Below are positions 25,491 through 35,072 of a stretch of DNA of 49,801 nt, piece by piece; the first letter of the stretch is position 1, and every line of letters starts with the position of its first letter. Both the position numbers and the translations under genes were made by a program. The DNA comes from Octadecabacter sp. (GTDB taxonomy: Bacteria > Pseudomonadota > Alphaproteobacteria > Rhodobacterales > Rhodobacteraceae), in contig JABBAI010000097.1 in assembly GCA_018608045.1 (NCBI GenBank), positions 14,541 through 64,341 of the forward strand, in the 5' to 3' direction. The notes under the pieces are model-generated. The model saw only the letters and a program-made list of their open reading frames with translations. It did no database searches and was not told the origin of the DNA.

Positions 25491-28352
25491 GTGTCCCTCT
25501 TTCTTATCGTCGCACTACCATTCCTCGGAGCATTGCTGCCGGGTTTAATGAACGCGGCAGGCCGACAGGCCGTTGGTGGCGTGACCTTTACCGTGACATT
25601 GCTGGCCTTCATCGGATTGCTGACAAACCTGCCCGCTGTTCTCGCGGGGGAGGTCGTTCAAACCGGATTCAACTGGTTGCCCGAACTTGGGCTGAACGTG
25701 ACGTTGATGCTCGACGGGTTGGGGTTCCTTTTTGCGTTGCTGATCCTTGGCATTGGCCTTTTGATCATCACCTATGCGCGGTTCTATCTGGCGCGTGACG
25801 ACAATATGGGTGAGTTTTTCACCTACCTGTTGTTGTTCCAAGGCGCAATGGTCGGCATCGTTTTGTCCGACAACATCCTGCTTTTGTTGATTTTCTGGGA
25901 ACTGACGTCGCTGTCATCGTTCTTGCTGATCGGGTTCTGGAAGCATCTGCCCGAGGGTCGCCAAGGCGCGCGCATGGCGTTGACAGTTACGGGTATGGGT
26001 GGTCTGGCGTTGATTGGTGGCATGTTGCTGCTGGGCAATATCGTTGGATCCTATGACCTCAGTGTGATTTTGCAAAATCGCGACCTGATTCAGGCTGACC
26101 CGATGTATATGCCCGCTCTGCTGCTGATCCTGATCGGCGCGTTTACGAAATCTGCGCAATTCCCGTTCCATTTCTGGCTGCCTCACGCGATGGCGGCCCC
26201 GACCCCTGTGTCTGCTTATCTGCATTCCGCGACCATGGTGAAGGCGGGCATTTTCTTGATGGCGCGCATGTGGCCTGTGCTGTCTGGCACGCCTGAATGG
26301 TTTTACATCGTCACGACCGTTGGTCTGATCACTATGGTGCTTGGCGCTGTGATTGCGTTGTTCAAACATGACCTGAAGGCATTGTTGGCGTTCTCGACCG
26401 TGTCTCACCTCGGCCTCATTACGATGCTGCTGGGCACGGGCACGGCGTTCGGGGCATTTGCGGCCGTGTTCCATATTATGAACCACGCGACGTTTAAGGC
26501 GGCTTTGTTTATGTCGGTGGGTATTATCGATCACGAAACCAAGACGCGCGATATCCGTATTTTGGGCGGGTTGCGGCATTTGATGCCGATCACCTTTGTG
26601 ATTGCGACGTTGGCCGCCCTTTCTATGGCGGGTATTCCGTTCCTGAACGGGTTTTTGTCCAAGGAAATGATGCTTGAGGAGATGGAGCATACCTATCTAT
26701 TCGGCCCCACATGGCTTGTCCCTGCGCTTGCGACGTTCGGATCGCTGTTCTCTGCGGCGTATTGCTTCCGCTTGATTGGGCACACGTTCCTCGGACCCAA
26801 GCGTGACGCGGAAAGCTATCCTGCAAAACCACATGATCCCGGTCTTGGGCTGTGGCTGCCACCCGCGATCCTTGTGGTGCTGGTTGTTGTGATTGGCGTC
26901 GCCCCGTTCTTGGTGCAGGACTTTGTGATCTTGATCGCGAAATCAGTCATTGGCGGCGCGGGTGAACTTGAAGTGAAATACATCAAAATCTGGCACGGCT
27001 TTGTGCCGGCGCTGTTCATGTCCATCGCAGCTGTCGTTGGCGGCCTGATCGTACTGGCGCTGTTCAAACCCCTGTCGCGTTTGTGGGAATCCACGCCGCG
27101 CCCCGAAGCGAAGAACATCTTTGATGATATCATCGCGGCCGTGTTGATGTACGCCCGTGCGCTGATCCACCCGCTGCACAACGGTGCATTCACGCGCTAC
27201 GGTATGATCCTCGCGATCACTGTGCTTGCCGCTGGCTATCACGCTTGGACAACAGGTGTTCTTGGTGCGGCAACCCGTAGCGTTCAACCTGTCGGCCTCG
27301 TGGAAGTTGCGGGCTGGATCATGTTGGTCACGGCCACGATCGGCCTTGCAGCGATGCATCACAACCGTCTGCTGGCGCTAATCCTGATCGGGATCGTTGG
27401 CCTGATGGTGTCCATTGGTTTTGTCTTCCTCAGCGCGCCTGACCTTGCGATGACGCAAATCACGGTTGAGGTTGTGACGATCATCCTGTTGCTCCTCGCG
27501 CTGAATTTCCTGCCCAATCACACGCCTATGGAAAGCTCTCTCATCCGTCGTGTGCGCGATGTTATTGTGGCGAGTACGGCTGGTCTGGCGACAATGGCGC
27601 TCAGCTATCACTACCTTTTGCGTGATGCGGTGGCGTCCCCGATTTCCGAATTCCACCTTGCCAATTCCTACAAAGGCGGCGGTGGCACGAACGTGGTGAA
27701 CGTGATCCTCGTGGACTTCCGTGGTTTTGACACCTTTGGCGAAATTATCGTTCTGGGCATCGCCGCGCTCCTGATTTACGCGCTGACCGAGACGTTGTTG
27801 AACGGTCCTGTGCGTGCCCGCCTGTTGAACCGTGTTCCAGACAAACCGCTGTCCGGCACGCAGCATCCGATGATGATGGTCGTGCTGACCCGCGTTATGA
27901 TGCCCGTTGTTTTGATGGTCGGTTTTTACATCTTCTTGCGCGGTCACAACGAACCGGGCGGTGGTTTCATTGCCGGTCTGGTCGTTTCGATTGGTGTCGT
28001 GATGCAATACATGGCGAGCGGATTTAACTGGGCGACGGATCGCCAAAGGTTCCCGTATCATGGTGTGATTGGCGCGGGTGTTCTGGTCGCAGGTCTGACG
28101 GGTATCGGGTCATGGATGGTGGGCAAACCGTTCCTCACGTCCGATTTTACCTACGTGCGCATTCCACCATTCCAGGAATTTGAGCTCGCCACCGCGGCGC
28201 TGTTTGATGTGGGTGTGTTCCTTGCTGTGGTGGGGGCCGTGATGTTGTCCCTCGAAAGTTTCTCACGGCTTGCGCGCCGCGCCCATGTGCGGGATTCCGA
28301 TATGCCGATGGATGTTGATCCGTCCAAAATAGCGACAAAGGAGGGCGTGTAA
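25491..28352 (+). CDS. mrpA: Mrp-type Na+/H+ antiporter, fused subunit A-B
   Basis: A 953-residue multi-spanning membrane protein starting at GTG with CAGGAG upstream. Residues 1 to about 790 are MrpA, related to complex I NuoL, with the proton-channel region FPFHFWLPHAMAAPTPVSAYLHSATMV (broken here as two motifs). Residues about 795-935 correspond to MrpB (RVMMPVVLMVGFYIFLRGH and EPGGGFIAGLV), normally a separate gene. No other mrpB is present, so this is the fused PhaAB-type arrangement. It exports Na+ in exchange for protons, with MrpC-G encoded next. Confidence 0.95.
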   Translation: MSLFLIVALPFLGALLPGLMNAAGRQAVGGVTFTVTLLAFIGLLTNLPAVLAGEVVQTGFNWLPELGLNVTLMLDGLGFLFALLILGIGLLIITYARFYLARDDNMGEFFTYLLLFQGAMVGIVLSDNILLLLIFWELTSLSSFLLIGFWKHLPEGRQGARMALTVTGMGGLALIGGMLLLGNIVGSYDLSVILQNRDLIQADPMYMPALLLILIGAFTKSAQFPFHFWLPHAMAAPTPVSAYLHSATMVKAGIFLMARMWPVLSGTPEWFYIVTTVGLITMVLGAVIALFKHDLKALLAFSTVSHLGLITMLLGTGTAFGAFAAVFHIMNHATFKAALFMSVGIIDHETKTRDIRILGGLRHLMPITFVIATLAALSMAGIPFLNGFLSKEMMLEEMEHTYLFGPTWLVPALATFGSLFSAAYCFRLIGHTFLGPKRDAESYPAKPHDPGLGLWLPPAILVVLVVVIGVAPFLVQDFVILIAKSVIGGAGELEVKYIKIWHGFVPALFMSIAAVVGGLIVLALFKPLSRLWESTPRPEAKNIFDDIIAAVLMYARALIHPLHNGAFTRYGMILAITVLAAGYHAWTTGVLGAATRSVQPVGLVEVAGWIMLVTATIGLAAMHHNRLLALILIGIVGLMVSIGFVFLSAPDLAMTQITVEVVTIILLLLALNFLPNHTPMESSLIRRVRDVIVASTAGLATMALSYHYLLRDAVASPISEFHLANSYKGGGGTNVVNVILVDFRGFDTFGEIIVLGIAALLIYALTETLLNGPVRARLLNRVPDKPLSGTQHPMMMVVLTRVMMPVVLMVGFYIFLRGHNEPGGGFIAGLVVSIGVVMQYMASGFNWATDRQRFPYHGVIGAGVLVAGLTGIGSWMVGKPFLTSDFTYVRIPPFQEFELATAALFDVGVFLAVVGAVMLSLESFSRLARRAHVRDSDMPMDVDPSKIATKEGV

Positions 28353-28353
28353 G

Positions 28354-28692
28354 ATGGAAGTTCTCGTAGCCTCCGCAATCGGGATTATGACGGCTGCTGG
28401 CATGTACCTTGTGCTGCGCCTGCGCACGTTCCCTGTGATCCTTGGCGTGTCCCTTTTGACCTATGCGGTCAATGTGTTCCTGTTCGCTTCAGGTCGCTTG
28501 ACCGTCGGCGCGCCCCCGATTTTGGGCGATGCCACGACCTATGCTGATCCGCTGCCCCAAGCGCTTGTGTTGACGGCGATTGTGATTTCGTTTGGCATGA
28601 CGGCTGTGGTTGTGATGATCGCGCTCGGCTCCTACCTCGGATCGGACGATGATCTGGTCAATGACCCGATCGAGCAGGAAGACGCGCCATGA
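28354..28692 (+). CDS. mrpC: Mrp Na+/H+ antiporter subunit C
   Basis: A 112-residue three-span membrane subunit related to NuoK. Segments lie at about 3-22, 28-47 and 72-94. GGAGGGCG precedes the ATG, which is one base after the mrpA stop. The C-terminal tail is acidic (DDDLVNDPIEQED). It overlaps the start of mrpD by 4 bp. Confidence 0.95.
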   Translation: MEVLVASAIGIMTAAGMYLVLRLRTFPVILGVSLLTYAVNVFLFASGRLTVGAPPILGDATTYADPLPQALVLTAIVISFGMTAVVVMIALGSYLGSDDDLVNDPIEQEDAP

Positions 28693-30236
28693 CCCATTGG
28701 TTAATCGCCCCTGTTATCCTGCCCGCGATGCTGGCTCCGTTTATTGTGCTGGCCGCGCGCTATCACATCGGCATCCAGCGCGTGTTTTCGCTGGTCGGCG
28801 TGATCGCGATGATCGCCATCGCCGCGGGCCTGTCATGGCAAGCTTCTGACGGCACGATCCTGATTTACCAGTTGGGGGATTGGGCAGCGCCGTTCGGCAT
28901 CATCCTTGTGGGTGACATGTTGTCGACGTTGATGGTGTTGCTGACGGCGGTGCTGGCCTTGTTCGTGCTTCTCTATGCCATCGGATCCGGTTGGGATGAC
29001 CGAGGGCGGCATTTCCACGCGCTGTTCCAGTTCCAGCTTATGGGGATCATGGGCGCGTTTTTGACGGGTGACTTGTTCAACCTGTTCGTATTCTTTGAGG
29101 TCCTGTTGATCGCATCCTACGGTCTGATGATTCACGCGGGCGGTAACGAACGTCTGCGCGCAGGTGTGCAATATGTATTGTTCAATCTGCTTGGGTCGAC
29201 GCTGTTTTTGTTCGCGCTTGGTGCGATTTATGCCGAGACGGGGACGCTTAATATGGCCGACCTCGCGGCGCGCGCTGACCTGATCGGCGCAGATTCAACG
29301 GTCGGTATCCGCGTAGCGGCTGTGCTGCTGTTGTTGGTCTTTGCGATTAAGGCCGCCCTCGTGCCGCTGCATTTCTGGCTTCCCAGTTCTTACGCAGAAG
29401 CCCCAGGCCCTGTTGCAGCCTTGTTCGCGATCATGACCAAGGTGGGCGCCTACGCGATCATCCGTGTCTACACGATGGTCTTCCCTCCCGATCTTGAAGC
29501 CACCGCTGGGCTGCATGATGTTTGGCTCCAACCTGCTGCGCTCCTGTCCCTTGCTCTCGGGATGATCGGCGTTCTGGCGGCCAAGAAATTGGACCGTCTG
29601 GTGGCATTTTCCGTCATCGGGTCCATGGGCATGGTGATGGTCGCCATCGCCCTGTTTACCCCCGAAGGTATCGCCGCCGCATTGTATTACATCGTGCATT
29701 CTACGCTGGCGGGGGCTGCGCTGTTCCTAATCGTGGACCTTGTGAAATCGAGCCGCCCGTCGCTGGTTCTGCGCGCCATGCCGCCCGTCGCGGGGGCAGC
29801 ACTTACGGCGGGGCTGTTCTTTGCAGCTGCAATCGCGATGGCGGGTCTGCCGCCGCTGTCGGGGTTCATCGGTAAGTTGTTGATCCTTGATGCGGCCTAC
29901 ACGTCGTCTTGGGCGGTCTGGATTTGGGCGGTTGTTCTGATCTCCAGCCTCATTTCCGTTGTTGGGTTCGCACGCGCAGGCAGCATCGTGTTCTGGAAAT
30001 CGAACGCGATCGAAGCAGACGATATTGCCGACGATGAACTGGAGGCCCCGTCTGCGCTGGCCTACCTTGCGGCTGGCGGTCTTGTTGCATTGCTCGCGGC
30101 GCATACCGTGTTTGCGGGATATGCCCATGACTATATGATTGCCACGTCTGAACAGCTGTTCGCGCCTGAACCCTACATCTCAACGGTTCTTGATACCCCC
30201 GGCAAGCTCAGCACATCGACAGCACAGGATTATTAA
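28689..30236 (+). CDS. mrpD: Mrp Na+/H+ antiporter subunit D
   Basis: A 515-residue NuoM/NuoN-like membrane subunit with about 14 hydrophobic segments. The conserved proton-channel stretch AIKAALVPLHFWLPSSYAE is present. The start overlaps mrpC by 4 bp, and mrpE begins one base after the stop. Together with MrpA it forms the ion-translocating core of the complex. Confidence 0.95.
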   Translation: MTHWLIAPVILPAMLAPFIVLAARYHIGIQRVFSLVGVIAMIAIAAGLSWQASDGTILIYQLGDWAAPFGIILVGDMLSTLMVLLTAVLALFVLLYAIGSGWDDRGRHFHALFQFQLMGIMGAFLTGDLFNLFVFFEVLLIASYGLMIHAGGNERLRAGVQYVLFNLLGSTLFLFALGAIYAETGTLNMADLAARADLIGADSTVGIRVAAVLLLLVFAIKAALVPLHFWLPSSYAEAPGPVAALFAIMTKVGAYAIIRVYTMVFPPDLEATAGLHDVWLQPAALLSLALGMIGVLAAKKLDRLVAFSVIGSMGMVMVAIALFTPEGIAAALYYIVHSTLAGAALFLIVDLVKSSRPSLVLRAMPPVAGAALTAGLFFAAAIAMAGLPPLSGFIGKLLILDAAYTSSWAVWIWAVVLISSLISVVGFARAGSIVFWKSNAIEADDIADDELEAPSALAYLAAGGLVALLAAHTVFAGYAHDYMIATSEQLFAPEPYISTVLDTPGKLSTSTAQDY

Positions 30237-30237
30237 C

Positions 30238-30738
30238 ATGACCCGCGCGTTTAATTGGCTTTTCCCGCACCCGTTTCTGACAGTCCTTTTGGCGATCGTC
30301 TGGATTTTGCTACAAGGGCAGTTCACCGCTGGCATGGCCGTGTTCGGCGTGATCCTCGGGATTATTATTCCGCGCGCGACGGCCAACTGGTGGCCTGATC
30401 GCCCGCACGGTTTCAAGCTTGGCCGCATGATGGCTTACATGGTCCTCGTGATTTGGGACATTTTGGTCGCCAACGTGCAGGTCGCGTGGATCATTCTGAC
30501 GCGCCGCAACTCCAAACTGCGCCCTGCATGGATTGTGATCCCTCTCGATCTGCGCACACCAGAAGCGATTACCGTTCTTGCCGGCACCATCACCCTGACC
30601 CCGGGCACGGTGTCCGCGGATATATCCAACAACGGGCGTAGCCTTTTGGTTCATGCCCTTGATGCCCCTGATCCGGACGCCGTTCGCGATGAAATTAAAC
30701 AGCGTTATGAATCCCGCCTAAAGGAGATTTTCGTATGA
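30238..30738 (+). CDS. mrpE: Mrp Na+/H+ antiporter subunit E
   Basis: A 167-residue subunit with two or three N-terminal membrane spans followed by a cytoplasmic domain containing the family motif TLTPGTVSADI. The ATG at 30238 is chosen because it lies directly after the mrpD stop and matches the usual start (FNWLFPHPFLTVLLA). Its end overlaps mrpF by 4 bp. Confidence 0.94.
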   Translation: MTRAFNWLFPHPFLTVLLAIVWILLQGQFTAGMAVFGVILGIIIPRATANWWPDRPHGFKLGRMMAYMVLVIWDILVANVQVAWIILTRRNSKLRPAWIVIPLDLRTPEAITVLAGTITLTPGTVSADISNNGRSLLVHALDAPDPDAVRDEIKQRYESRLKEIFV

Positions 30739-31022
30739 TGCCCGCCGCCGAATTTCTATCTTGGTCCCTCTGGATCGCCTTTTCTGCCGTTGCGATTGCA
30801 CAAGTCCTCGCGATGATGCGGCTCGTGGTCGGGCCCAATACGGGTGACCGCATCCTTGCGCTGGACACGATGGTGGTGAACGTGATCGGCATGATCGTGT
30901 TGCTGGGCATGTACCAAGGCACGAAGCTTTATTTCGAAGTGTCGTTGATCATCGCCATGCTCGGTTTTGTGTCGACAGTCGCCTATGCGCGCTTTGTGCT
31001 GCGGGGGGACATCATCGAATGA
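30735..31022 (+). CDS. mrpF: Mrp Na+/H+ antiporter subunit F
   Basis: A 95-residue three-span subunit with the family pattern RLVVGPNTGDRILALD between segments one and two. It overlaps mrpE and mrpG by 4 bp each, showing tight translational coupling. It is needed for complex stability in characterised systems. Confidence 0.93.
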   Translation: MMPAAEFLSWSLWIAFSAVAIAQVLAMMRLVVGPNTGDRILALDTMVVNVIGMIVLLGMYQGTKLYFEVSLIIAMLGFVSTVAYARFVLRGDIIE

Positions 31023-31408
31023 CCATCACTGATATTGCCAGCTACGCCATTGGCGTGTTTTTGTTGATCGGGGCGTTCTTCTCTCTCGTGGGGTCGATTG
31101 GTATGCTGAAGCTGCCAGATTCAATGACCCGTCTGCACGCCCCCACCAAGGTTGGAACAATGGGCATCGGCGCGCTGCTGTTGGCGTCCATGACCTACGC
31201 CTACACCTTCGGGGACGGATCCCTGCGTGAGATTTTGATCATGGCCTTCTTGTTTGTCACAGCCCCGATTTCTGCCAACTTCATGAGCAAAGTGAACATT
31301 CACAGAAAATCCTGCGACATCCCGCCAGAGGCACCGCAAGATCAGGTTTGGTCAACATTGGTGAAGCGCGACGAAGATGCGGCGCAAAAAGATTTAAAGA
31401 CGCTTTAG
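31019..31408 (+). CDS. mrpG: Mrp Na+/H+ antiporter subunit G
   Basis: A 129-residue three-span subunit with the conserved LPDSMTRLHAPTKVGTMG motif after the first segment. It ends the operon. Its stop codon overlaps the stop of the convergent IclR gene by 3 bp within TTAG, so no terminator fits between them. Confidence 0.94.
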   Translation: MTITDIASYAIGVFLLIGAFFSLVGSIGMLKLPDSMTRLHAPTKVGTMGIGALLLASMTYAYTFGDGSLREILIMAFLFVTAPISANFMSKVNIHRKSCDIPPEAPQDQVWSTLVKRDEDAAQKDLKTL

Positions 31409-32205
31409 TCGCGTAACAAGCTCGATAGATCAGCTGCTGCGCTGCGCAGGGCGGGCAGATACCCCATCGCCTTTTCCACTGTGAATCGGATCGTCGGCGC
31501 ATGAAATGACAGCGTCGCGACAAGGCGGTCATTGCCGTCGAGTATTGGAACGGCGATGGCGATCATCCCGTCCATAAATTCCTCATTATCCACGGCGTAC
31601 CCGTCACGGCGCGCTTTTGTGGCTGCACGGATCAGATCATCTGGGTCGGTAATTGTGTTGTCCGTCTTGCGCGCAAGCGGATCAGATGTCGCATAGCGCG
31701 CAAGGTGTGTTTTAGGCAGCGTGGACAAATACATCTTGCCAGACGCCGTGCAATAAAACGGAACCGTGGTGCCCACAGGCAGTTGGATGCGCAGGGGCCA
31801 TTCGGTTTCGACACGTTCGAGGTAAATCATGCTGTCGCGGTCGGGTAGGGCGATGTTGCAGGTCTCGCCGACCTCATCCGATAGTTTGCGCAAGACTGCT
31901 AATCGGGCCGCACGGATGCGAAGTGACGACAACACACCTGTCGCCATCGCGCGCAATCGACGGCCGGGGGAATAGGCCCGCCCGTCGATGTCTCGTTGTA
32001 AGAAACCCTCATCTTCGAGGGTGGCAAACAGTCGATGGATGGTTGGCTTCGGCAATCCCAGATGCGCATTAACTTCTGTCGGGGTCACCGGCACGCCAAC
32101 GCGCGCCACCTCCTCCAGAACCAACAACAAACGCAGGTTTGTCGGAATTGTATCCGAAACTGTACCATCTATTACACTGGTGCTGCGCACCTTCGATGCT
32201 TTCAC
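31405..32205 (-). CDS. IclR-family transcriptional regulator
   Basis: A 266-residue regulator. The N-terminal winged helix (about 24-80) includes VTPTEVNAHLGLPKPTIHRL; the C-terminal effector domain (about 95-262) includes ASGKMYLSTLP and AVPILDGNDRLVATLSF. The start is GTG at 32203-32205. It is divergent from the GMC oxidoreductase, with 111 bp between starts and a dyad in the gap, so it probably controls that gene. Effector unknown; IclR proteins often sense aromatic or small organic acids. Confidence 0.92.
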   Translation of the reverse strand: MKASKVRSTSVIDGTVSDTIPTNLRLLLVLEEVARVGVPVTPTEVNAHLGLPKPTIHRLFATLEDEGFLQRDIDGRAYSPGRRLRAMATGVLSSLRIRAARLAVLRKLSDEVGETCNIALPDRDSMIYLERVETEWPLRIQLPVGTTVPFYCTASGKMYLSTLPKTHLARYATSDPLARKTDNTITDPDDLIRAATKARRDGYAVDNEEFMDGMIAIAVPILDGNDRLVATLSFHAPTIRFTVEKAMGYLPALRSAAADLSSLLRD

Positions 32206-32227
32206 TTATATTCACCCATTTCTCATT

Positions 32228-32248
32228 ATTGAAACTTTCAGTCTCAAT
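32228..32248. promoter_or_regulatory. Candidate IclR operator
   Basis: ATTGAAACTTTCAGTCTCAAT is an imperfect 21-bp palindrome (8 of 10 arm positions) 23 bp from the iclR-type start and 69 bp from the oxidoreductase start. Its location in the divergent promoter suits IclR binding, but no consensus is known for this regulator. Confidence 0.4.
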
Positions 32249-32316
32249 ACAGTGAAGGTTTATTGCTACAAGGCAAGGATATTTTAAACTGCCTGTTTTT
32301 GTTCAGGGGGACCACC

Positions 32317-33933
32317 ATGGAAAGTCTTTTGGCGGATTACATTGTCATTGGCGCAGGTTCCGCAGGGTGCGTCGTTGCCAATCGGTTAAGCGCGGACCTT
32401 AAGAATAAGGTTATCCTGCTCGAAGCGGGGGGGCGTGATCTGAACCCATGGATCCACATTCCCGCCGGCTATTTCAAAACCATCCATAATCCCAAAGTCG
32501 ATTGGTGCTACAAAACCGAATCTGATCCGGGGGTGAATGGCCGCTCAATTGACTGGCCGCGGGGTAAAGTACTGGGCGGGTCATCATCTTTGAACGGTTT
32601 GCTTTATGTGCGCGGTCAAAGCCAAGACTATGATCGTTGGCGCCAGATGGGCAACGCGGGCTGGGGCTGGGACGATGTGTTGCCGCTGTTCAAGCGGGCC
32701 GAAAATAACGAACGCGGCGCGGATGAATATCACGGCAACGAGGGGCCGCTGTCGGTGTCCAACATGCGTATCCAACGCCCGATCACGGATGCTTGGGTCG
32801 CGGCGGCGCAGGCGGCCGGATATCCGTTCAATCCAGATTACAACGGGGCCGATCAAGAAGGTGTCGGATTCTTCCAGCTGACATCACGCAATGGACGTCG
32901 ATGCTCGGCAGCGGTTGCCTACCTCAATCCGGTGCGGTCGCGTGACAATATTCAAATCATCACACATGCGGCGGTCGACAAAATCGTTGTTGAGGGCAAA
33001 CGCGCGACGGGCGTTTTGTACACGGACAAAAGGGGCGTGCAGCACACCGTCACAGCCAATCGCGAAATCATCTTATCAGGCGGCGTGATCAATTCGCCCC
33101 AATTGCTGATGTTGTCGGGCATCGGTGAACCCGAACAGCTGCGCGATAACGGGATCGATGTGATGGCTGACCTGCCGGGCGTGGGTAAAAACATGCAAGA
33201 TCACCTGCAAGCGCGGCTTGTCTACAAGACCAATGAGCCGACCCTCAACAATGAAGTATCCACCCTTATGGGGCAGGCCAAGATCGGGCTGAAATACCTG
33301 ATGTTTCGGGCAGGCCCGATGACAATGGCCGCGAGCCTCGCGACGGGGTTCTTGAAAACGCGCAAGGACCTCGAAACACCGGATATCCAGTTCCACGTCC
33401 AACCCCTGTCCGCCGAAAACCCCGGGAAAGACGCGGACAAATTCAGCGCGTTCACGATGTCTGTGTGCCAGCTTCGCCCTGAATCGCGCGGCGAAATCCG
33501 CCTGAAATCAAAAGACCCGCGCGCCTATCCCGCGATTATTCCAAACTACCTTTCAACGAAGACGGATTGTGACACGGTCGTGGCTGGGGTGAACATTGCC
33601 CGCACCATCGCGCGCCATGCACCGTTGACCAGCAAGATATCCGAAGAATACCGCCCCCATCCCAGCCTCGATATAAAGGACTACGATGCGACGCTGGATT
33701 GGGCACGCAACAACACCGCGTCGATCTATCACCCGACCGGCACCTGCAAAATGGGCAGCGGAAAAGACGCTGTGGTTGATGACCGCTTGCGCGTCCATGG
33801 AATCGCAGGATTGCGCGTCGCGGATTGTTCAATCATGCCTGAAATCGTTTCGGGCAATACAAACGCACCGGCCATCATGATTGGTGAAAAATGTAGCGAT
33901 CTTGTCTTGGAAGATGCCAAGGCAATGGCCTGA
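32317..33933 (+). CDS. GMC-family oxidoreductase (choline dehydrogenase-like)
   Basis: A 538-residue FAD flavoenzyme that oxidises an alcohol. The ATG at 32317 follows AGGGGG. The dinucleotide motif VIGAGSAGCVVANRL is near residue 10; GMC signature WPRGKVLGGSSSLNG follows, and the C-terminal catalytic region contains YHPTGTCKMG with His472. Length is typical. No betaine aldehyde dehydrogenase or choline porter is beside it, so a choline role is unlikely; the actual alcohol is not evident. Regulation is probably by the divergent IclR protein. Confidence 0.92.
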   Translation: MESLLADYIVIGAGSAGCVVANRLSADLKNKVILLEAGGRDLNPWIHIPAGYFKTIHNPKVDWCYKTESDPGVNGRSIDWPRGKVLGGSSSLNGLLYVRGQSQDYDRWRQMGNAGWGWDDVLPLFKRAENNERGADEYHGNEGPLSVSNMRIQRPITDAWVAAAQAAGYPFNPDYNGADQEGVGFFQLTSRNGRRCSAAVAYLNPVRSRDNIQIITHAAVDKIVVEGKRATGVLYTDKRGVQHTVTANREIILSGGVINSPQLLMLSGIGEPEQLRDNGIDVMADLPGVGKNMQDHLQARLVYKTNEPTLNNEVSTLMGQAKIGLKYLMFRAGPMTMAASLATGFLKTRKDLETPDIQFHVQPLSAENPGKDADKFSAFTMSVCQLRPESRGEIRLKSKDPRAYPAIIPNYLSTKTDCDTVVAGVNIARTIARHAPLTSKISEEYRPHPSLDIKDYDATLDWARNNTASIYHPTGTCKMGSGKDAVVDDRLRVHGIAGLRVADCSIMPEIVSGNTNAPAIMIGEKCSDLVLEDAKAMA

Positions 33934-33996
33934 TCGCCGCGTTACACGCAAACTTTTTCACGTTGACCGCGCGGGACCCATTGCGTCTGCCCCCTA

Positions 33997-34015
33997 AGAC
34001 CCTAGCTTGGGGTCT
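33997..34015. other. Small hairpin before yghU
   Basis: AGACCC and GGGTCT form a 6-bp stem with a 7-nt loop, partly extended by TAAG/CTTA. It lies 20 bp upstream of the yghU start. It may end the GMC gene transcript or lie in the yghU leader; there is no T-run. Confidence 0.3.
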
Positions 34016-34035
34016 GATCTTATGGGGATATTGAT

Positions 34036-34875
34036 ATGACGTATACGCCACCGAAAGTCTGGACTTGGGATTCTGAAAACGGTGGCAAGTTCGCCAGTAT
34101 CAATCGGCCGATTTCGGGCCCGACCCACGATAAGGACCTGCCGACCGGAAAGCACAATCTGCAACTGCATTCCCTTGCCACGCCCAACGGTGTGAAAGTC
34201 ACCGTGATGCTGGAAGAATTATTGGCCGCCGGGTACGCCGGTGCGGAATACGATGCGTGGTTCATCGATATCCAAGAAGGTGATCAGTTTTCATCGGGCT
34301 TTGTTGATGTGAACCCGAATTCCAAAATCCCCGCACTTTATGACAAACAAACTGGCGTGCGTGTGTTCGAATCCGGGGCGATACTATTGTACCTCGCCGA
34401 GAAATTCCGCGCCTTTCTGCCGCGCGACATTGAAGGGCGCACCGAAACGCTCAACTGGCTGTTCTGGCTCCAGGGGTCGGCACCGTATCTGGGCGGCGGC
34501 TTTGGCCACTTTTATGCCTACGCACCGGAAAAATTCGAATATCCCATCAACCGCTTCGCGATGGAGACAAAACGCCAGCTCGATGTGTTGGACAAACAAC
34601 TTGAAGACAACCGTTACCTTGCAGGCGACACCTACACGATTGCCGATATGGCGACGGCCCCGTGGTATGGCGCGCTGGTCAAAGGTCTGGTGTATGACGC
34701 GGCTGAATTTCTGGATGTGGAAAGCTATGAAAACGTCATGCGCTGGACGAACGACGTCTTCGCGCGCCCCGCATTTCAGCGTGGCAAAATGGTGAACCGC
34801 AGCTGGGGCGAGCCCCATGAGCAGTTGCGCGAACGCCATGATGCGTCGGATTTTGACGCAGTACCTAAGGCGTAG
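34036..34875 (+). CDS. yghU: Glutathione S-transferase, disulfide-bond oxidoreductase YghU
   Basis: A 279-residue nu-class glutathione transferase closely resembling E. coli YghU. Shared stretches include KVWTWDSENGGKFASINRP, LHSLATPNGVKVTVMLEELL, QFSSGFVDVNPNSKIPAL and LREISDASD-like NEQLRERHDASDF at the end. The thioredoxin-like domain spans about 45-125 and the helical domain about 130-260. The family reduces organic peroxides and small disulfides with glutathione in the cytosol. It appears to be a single gene with ribosome site GGGGATA. Confidence 0.94.
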   Translation: MTYTPPKVWTWDSENGGKFASINRPISGPTHDKDLPTGKHNLQLHSLATPNGVKVTVMLEELLAAGYAGAEYDAWFIDIQEGDQFSSGFVDVNPNSKIPALYDKQTGVRVFESGAILLYLAEKFRAFLPRDIEGRTETLNWLFWLQGSAPYLGGGFGHFYAYAPEKFEYPINRFAMETKRQLDVLDKQLEDNRYLAGDTYTIADMATAPWYGALVKGLVYDAAEFLDVESYENVMRWTNDVFARPAFQRGKMVNRSWGEPHEQLRERHDASDFDAVPKA

Positions 34876-35072
34876 ATACGCTTGCAGCGGGCAGGGGGTG
34901 GCCGACTTGACCGCCTCCGGCTGCGCCGCGTACCGTTCTGCGCGGGTGAGCCGGTATTTGTATGGGTCAGATCGTTGAGTTGACGGCGATGCGGGCGTCT
35001 GTATGTGGCGCAAAATCCCGCTAAATTACCCTTGAACGAAGAATAAAATACGGGCCGCAAACCTAAGCTGCT

